Positions 33,221 to 35,920 of a DNA stretch of 35,920 bases are shown piece after piece (position 1 is the stretch's first letter; every line of letters starts with the position of its first letter). The DNA lies in the NCBI GenBank assembly GCA_030696845.1, contig JAUYRJ010000036.1:1-35920 (forward strand), given 5' to 3'. The DNA is from Polynucleobacter sp. GTDB lineage: Bacteria; Pseudomonadota; Gammaproteobacteria; Burkholderiales; Burkholderiaceae. Under the pieces are notes generated by a model. The model was not told the DNA's origin. It was given only the letters and a program-made list of their open reading frames with translations, and ran no database searches. The translations under genes and the position numbers were made by a program.

Positions 33221-34525
33221 TCATCGCAAATCGTGTTTTAGCCGCTCGCGCACCATATCGATATGGCCCTTTAAGTCGTAAAGCTCCTTAGACTCTAGCG
33301 AAGATACATTCATCGCATTGACTCGCGCCTGAATAGCCGCCAATTCCTCCTGATTTTGAACTCGAAGAGCGGGGTCTTTGGCATTTCGCTCTAATACTTT
33401 CAGTTCAGCATATACCTTGGAGAGCCGAATACGTAAACCCAGGTTTCGCAAGGCAGGAATGTAGGTAAATAAGGGGATCATGATCGCCAAAATCGGGATT
33501 GCTACGCGCGCGAATCGGCCCACCCATACCGCCGTCCAAAATGGCAAATGGCGATGCAAAAAGGAGGGTCCATCTTTTAAGTAAATTTCGGAGTCCATTT
33601 GCAGTGGAAAATCCAGCCCACTCGTCGACGGAAACTCCCCCTGCTTATGGGATCGCGAATAGGATTTCAGAATATCTTGCGCGCTGGTGAGCAACAAACT
33701 CACAATAGCCGGGCTGATATTTTCACGCCCCACCAACGTTGCTGTAGCCGCCACTACCTGAGTATTGGCGCGCGGTAAATCATGCTCGAAACTCAAAAGG
33801 CCTCGCGGTATGTCCACCTTGGTTAAAAAAGGAAATTCCCTGGTGTATGCATCCGCTTGGGCAAAGTTCATTAATTGAATACCTGGCAAGTTAATGAACT
33901 TTTTCAAAATGGGCGCTTCTGCCGCGGCTACGATAAAAACCGCATCGAGCGTGCCGGCCGCCAACTTCTCGTGACTTTGAGCTGGCGTTAAGAGCTGCAT
34001 CTCCAGATCGGATTCTTTAAGGCCGCTAGCATCGAGTAACTGTTTGGCGATCGAGAGAGTGCCACTGCCCTCATTGCCGACGGAAACGCGTTTTCCTTTA
34101 AGTTGCGTTAGCAAGGTCAATTCGTTGCCGCCCGCTTTAAACTGATTGTCTCGATAAAATACCCAAACAGGCTCATAGAACATGCCCGCAATGGATACCA
34201 AGTCGGGATACTGTCGAACATCGGCAACGCCGCCTTGGATCATCGCCAAATCAACGCCGGATTTGGGGTTAGCCAATAAAGCCAGGTTATCCTGGGTACC
34301 CCCACTATTGCGCAGGTTAAGCGCAACCCCCTCCTTACTCAATTCCGATTGCATGCGCTCACCAAAACGCTGATAGAGTCCGTCTGTAAACCCGGTAGCC
34401 ATGACAATGGTTTTAGGGGGCGGCGGAATTAAGATCCACAGCACGCCAAACACCAAGACAATCAGCATCAGTAGCGCTGCTAGTAGTGCGTATAGGTTGT
34501 AGCGGAGTCGTTGTAAGGTTTTCAT
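33221..34525 (-). CDS. TAXI family solute-binding protein, membrane-anchored with C-terminal helix
   Basis: A 434-aa protein. Residues 10-33 form an uncleaved-looking N-terminal helix followed by IPPPPK. A TAXI/NMT1-like binding domain spans about 38-315, with MATGFTDGLYQRFGERM and LKGKRVSVGNEGSGTLSIAK. A second membrane helix lies at about 331-355. A charged, heptad-rich cytoplasmic tail (about 365-434) looks like a coiled coil. This form is longer than the roughly 320-aa secreted TAXI proteins, and no TRAP permease is adjacent. It may be a ligand sensor or work with a remote permease. A ribosome-site-like AGAAGAATC precedes ATG 34525 only weakly. Confidence 0.85.
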   Translation of the reverse strand: MKTLQRLRYNLYALLAALLMLIVLVFGVLWILIPPPPKTIVMATGFTDGLYQRFGERMQSELSKEGVALNLRNSGGTQDNLALLANPKSGVDLAMIQGGVADVRQYPDLVSIAGMFYEPVWVFYRDNQFKAGGNELTLLTQLKGKRVSVGNEGSGTLSIAKQLLDASGLKESDLEMQLLTPAQSHEKLAAGTLDAVFIVAAAEAPILKKFINLPGIQLMNFAQADAYTREFPFLTKVDIPRGLLSFEHDLPRANTQVVAATATLVGRENISPAIVSLLLTSAQDILKSYSRSHKQGEFPSTSGLDFPLQMDSEIYLKDGPSFLHRHLPFWTAVWVGRFARVAIPILAIMIPLFTYIPALRNLGLRIRLSKVYAELKVLERNAKDPALRVQNQEELAAIQARVNAMNVSSLESKELYDLKGHIDMVRERLKHDLR

Positions 34526-34644
34526 GATTCTTCTGTTTTTTTGAATTATGCCTTGCTCAATCCCTTTGGCGCCAAGCGATGTCTCTTTGGCTAAAATTCA
34601 CGCTAAGATAATGGCTTTCCTATCCAACTTGCCTTCAGACCATC
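34526..34644. promoter_or_regulatory. Divergent promoter region between the TAXI-like and SDR genes
   Basis: This 119-base gap must serve both directions. It contains a perfect 10-base palindrome TTGGCGCCAA (34566-34575) and, on the plus strand, GATAAT (34607-34612) placed suitably as a -10 for the SDR gene. No clear -35 hexamer or FNR box is present. The palindrome may be an operator, but that is a guess. Confidence 0.35.
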
Positions 34645-35406
34645 ATGAATAACTCCCCACTTCGCGTTGCCCTTGTTACTGGCGCCGGCACCGGCATTGG
34701 TAGAGCTGCCGCCAAAGCATTACTGGGGGGCGGCTATCACGTCGTATTAACGGGTCGACGTCTTGAGGCCTTGCAAGACGCCATTATTCGGATTGGTGGC
34801 AACGACCAAAACTGCTTAGCAGTGAGTTGCGATGTTGGCAAACCCGATGAAGTGAAAAACCTCTTTGCGGCGCTCAAAAATAAATGGGGGCGAATTGATG
34901 TCCTATTTAATAATGCCGGCACAGGCGCGCCCGCTATTCCGATGGAAGATTTAAGCTACGAGCAGTGGATGAATGCGGTGAACAGCAATCTGTGCGGTGC
35001 ATTTTTATGCTCGCAAGAAGCCATTCGAATGATGAAGGCGCAATCCCCCCAAGGCGGCCGCATCATCAATAACGGCTCTATCTCCGCCCATGCACCGCGC
35101 CCCATGACAGCGCCCTACACTGCGACGAAGCACGCGATTACCGGTCTCACGAAATCGATTTCCCTCGACGGCAGGCCATTTCATATTGCCTGCGGACAAA
35201 TTGATATCGGCAATGCTGCTACTGAAATGACGGAGAAAATGGCCGCCGGAATTATTCAGGCCGATGGGTCGACTAAAGTGGAGCCGCGGATGGATGTGGA
35301 TCATGTCGGTCAAGCTGTATTACAAATGGCGCAGCTGCCGCTCGAAACCAATATTCAATTCATGACCATCATGGCAACGAATATGCCCTACATAGGCCGC
35401 GGTTAA
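34645..35406 (+). CDS. SDR family oxidoreductase
   Basis: A 253-aa classical short-chain dehydrogenase. The cofactor motif is TGAGTGIG (12-19), with an Arg pair in TGRRLEAL (36-43) that favours NADP(H). NNAG (89-92) stabilises the fold. The catalytic residues are Ser145, Tyr158 and Lys162 (YTATK). The substrate cannot be inferred; the C-terminal half includes [14 protein letters not shown], a substrate-loop region. It stands alone between a divergent TAXI-like gene and a convergent lipoprotein gene. A ribosome site is not obvious before ATG 34645. Confidence 0.92.
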   Translation: MNNSPLRVALVTGAGTGIGRAAAKALLGGGYHVVLTGRRLEALQDAIIRIGGNDQNCLAVSCDVGKPDEVKNLFAALKNKWGRIDVLFNNAGTGAPAIPMEDLSYEQWMNAVNSNLCGAFLCSQEAIRMMKAQSPQGGRIINNGSISAHAPRPMTAPYTATKHAITGLTKSISLDGRPFHIACGQIDIGNAATEMTEKMAAGIIQADGSTKVEPRMDVDHVGQAVLQMAQLPLETNIQFMTIMATNMPYIGRG

Positions 35407-35421
35407 TGAATTCTTGTGCGC

Positions 35422-35778
35422 TTAGATTGATTTGAAACTGGCCTCACACTTGCCTTGAAAAAGGCTCATTTGATTGCCAGAACTCGTTCGTATTTCACTG
35501 ACAATGGATGGATACGTTCGCTTAATGACTAAATCCAACTTAGTACCCGATTGCATTTGACTACAATAAATCGCCTCCTGACTCCAGCGACAAACGTATC
35601 CTTCCAGTGTTCGATTATGGAATGCATAGGTCCTTCGCTCCTCTCGACCTGCTCGAACAAAATCCACCCCCAACTGAATTGGGTCTCCAATGCACTTTAA
35701 ATTGAGGCTGGATTGATCTTGCGAGCAGCCCGACAAGATAGGAAGTAAGAGCAACAACAAAGTGCAATACAGTTTCAT
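35422..35778 (-). CDS. Small lipoprotein, function unknown
   Basis: A 118-aa predicted lipoprotein. The signal sequence MKLYCTLLLLLLPILSGC has a lipobox LSGC with the lipidated Cys at 18. The mature part holds four more cysteines (29, 63, 72, 111), enough for two disulfides, and a WSQEAIYCSQ segment. I do not recognise a family. ATG 35778 has GGAG upstream, which lies within the end of the ferredoxin-NADP reductase gene, so the two are probably cotranscribed. An earlier in-frame start would overlap that gene and spoil the signal peptide. Confidence 0.75.
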   Translation of the reverse strand: MKLYCTLLLLLLPILSGCSQDQSSLNLKCIGDPIQLGVDFVRAGREERRTYAFHNRTLEGYVCRWSQEAIYCSQMQSGTKLDLVIKRTYPSIVSEIRTSSGNQMSLFQGKCEASFKSI

Positions 35779-35779
35779 C

Positions 35780-35920
35780 CTACTTCTCCACAAACGCCCG
35801 CTCAAAGACATAGTCTCCGAGTTGCCCCAGGCTGGGGGAGACAGTAAAGCCCCTGGCGTCCAGCATGGCGCAGGTTTCTTTGAGCATGGCGGGGCTGCCG
35901 CAAATCATGCCGCGATCGGT
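35780..35920 (-). CDS. fpr: Ferredoxin--NADP+ reductase, C-terminal fragment
   Basis: The last 46 codons of a gene that continues past the right edge. The translation contains RGMICGSPAMLKETCAMLD and LGQLGDYVFERAFVEK and then TAG. The CGSPAM motif binds the nicotinamide end of NADPH and the aromatic-rich C-terminus with FVEK is the end of the bacterial FPR subclass. The enzyme exchanges electrons between NADPH and ferredoxin or flavodoxin. The lipoprotein gene begins one base after the stop. Confidence 0.9.
   Translation of the reverse strand, partial: TDRGMICGSPAMLKETCAMLDARGFTVSPSLGQLGDYVFERAFVEK

Noticed and set aside
34566..34575. TTGGCGCCAA compared with TTGGCATTTTTGCCAA at 6434, as sites for one regulator of both TAXI genes.
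   Set aside because: The half-sites match but their spacing differs by six bases, which does not fit a single dimeric regulator.

Overview
The window looks like chromosome of a free-living, respiratory betaproteobacterium of the Burkholderiales, most like Polynucleobacter or a relative. The grounds are roughly 50% GC, dense gene packing with many 4-bp ATGA overlaps, a complete System I cytochrome c maturation operon, a cbb3 oxidase locus with a nearby [4Fe-4S] FNR regulator, and TAXI-type TRAP transport genes. The genus is an inference from gene content; no rRNA or other marker is present. I see no tRNA, rRNA, CRISPR array, insertion sequence, prophage or recognisable pseudogene. No gene-free stretch exceeds about 185 bases.

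Layout. 1-1692: the 3' end of a site-2 (M50) protease, then cytochrome c' and cytochrome b561 tail to tail. 1755-10759: a catabolic block with an NAD-dependent 3-hydroxyacyl-CoA-dehydrogenase-type enzyme and an IlvD/Edd dehydratase on the minus strand. On the plus strand follow a D-2-hydroxyacid dehydrogenase, a DHDPS/KDG-aldolase-type lyase, a TAXI binding protein and a fused TRAP permease. A bidirectional terminator comes next, then a convergent enolase-superfamily dehydratase. Together these read as uptake and breakdown of a sugar acid or related hydroxy acid of unknown identity. 10943-18930: an M23 peptidase overlapping ccmA, then ccmABCDEFGHI, the complete cytochrome c maturation set. 19006-21644: a universal stress protein, a DUF2177 membrane protein and a SulP anion transporter.

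21615-34525 is the microaerobic respiration locus. It has a UreH_2/TauE-type membrane protein, fnr, and on the minus strand (transcription order) a membrane-tethered TAXI protein, a 2OG-Fe dioxygenase, an MFS transporter, ccoI, ccoS, ccoN, ccoO, ccoQ (56 aa), ccoP, ccoG, a minimal FixH and an 87-aa membrane protein. A perfect FNR box lies upstream of ccoN at the spacing expected for a class II FNR-activated promoter. The ccm operon supplies haem attachment for CcoO and CcoP, CcoI/CcoS/CcoG supply copper and assembly, and FNR supplies oxygen control. 34645-35920: an SDR oxidoreductase, a small cysteine-rich lipoprotein, and the C-terminus of ferredoxin-NADP reductase running off the right edge.

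Most of the window is well-understood core respiration. The least explained parts are the sugar-acid cluster with two unrelated dehydratases and a TAXI transporter, the orphan membrane-anchored TAXI protein, the dioxygenase-MFS pair fused into the ccoI operon, two small membrane proteins at the tail of the cco operon, and a strong excess of the octamer GCGATCGC.
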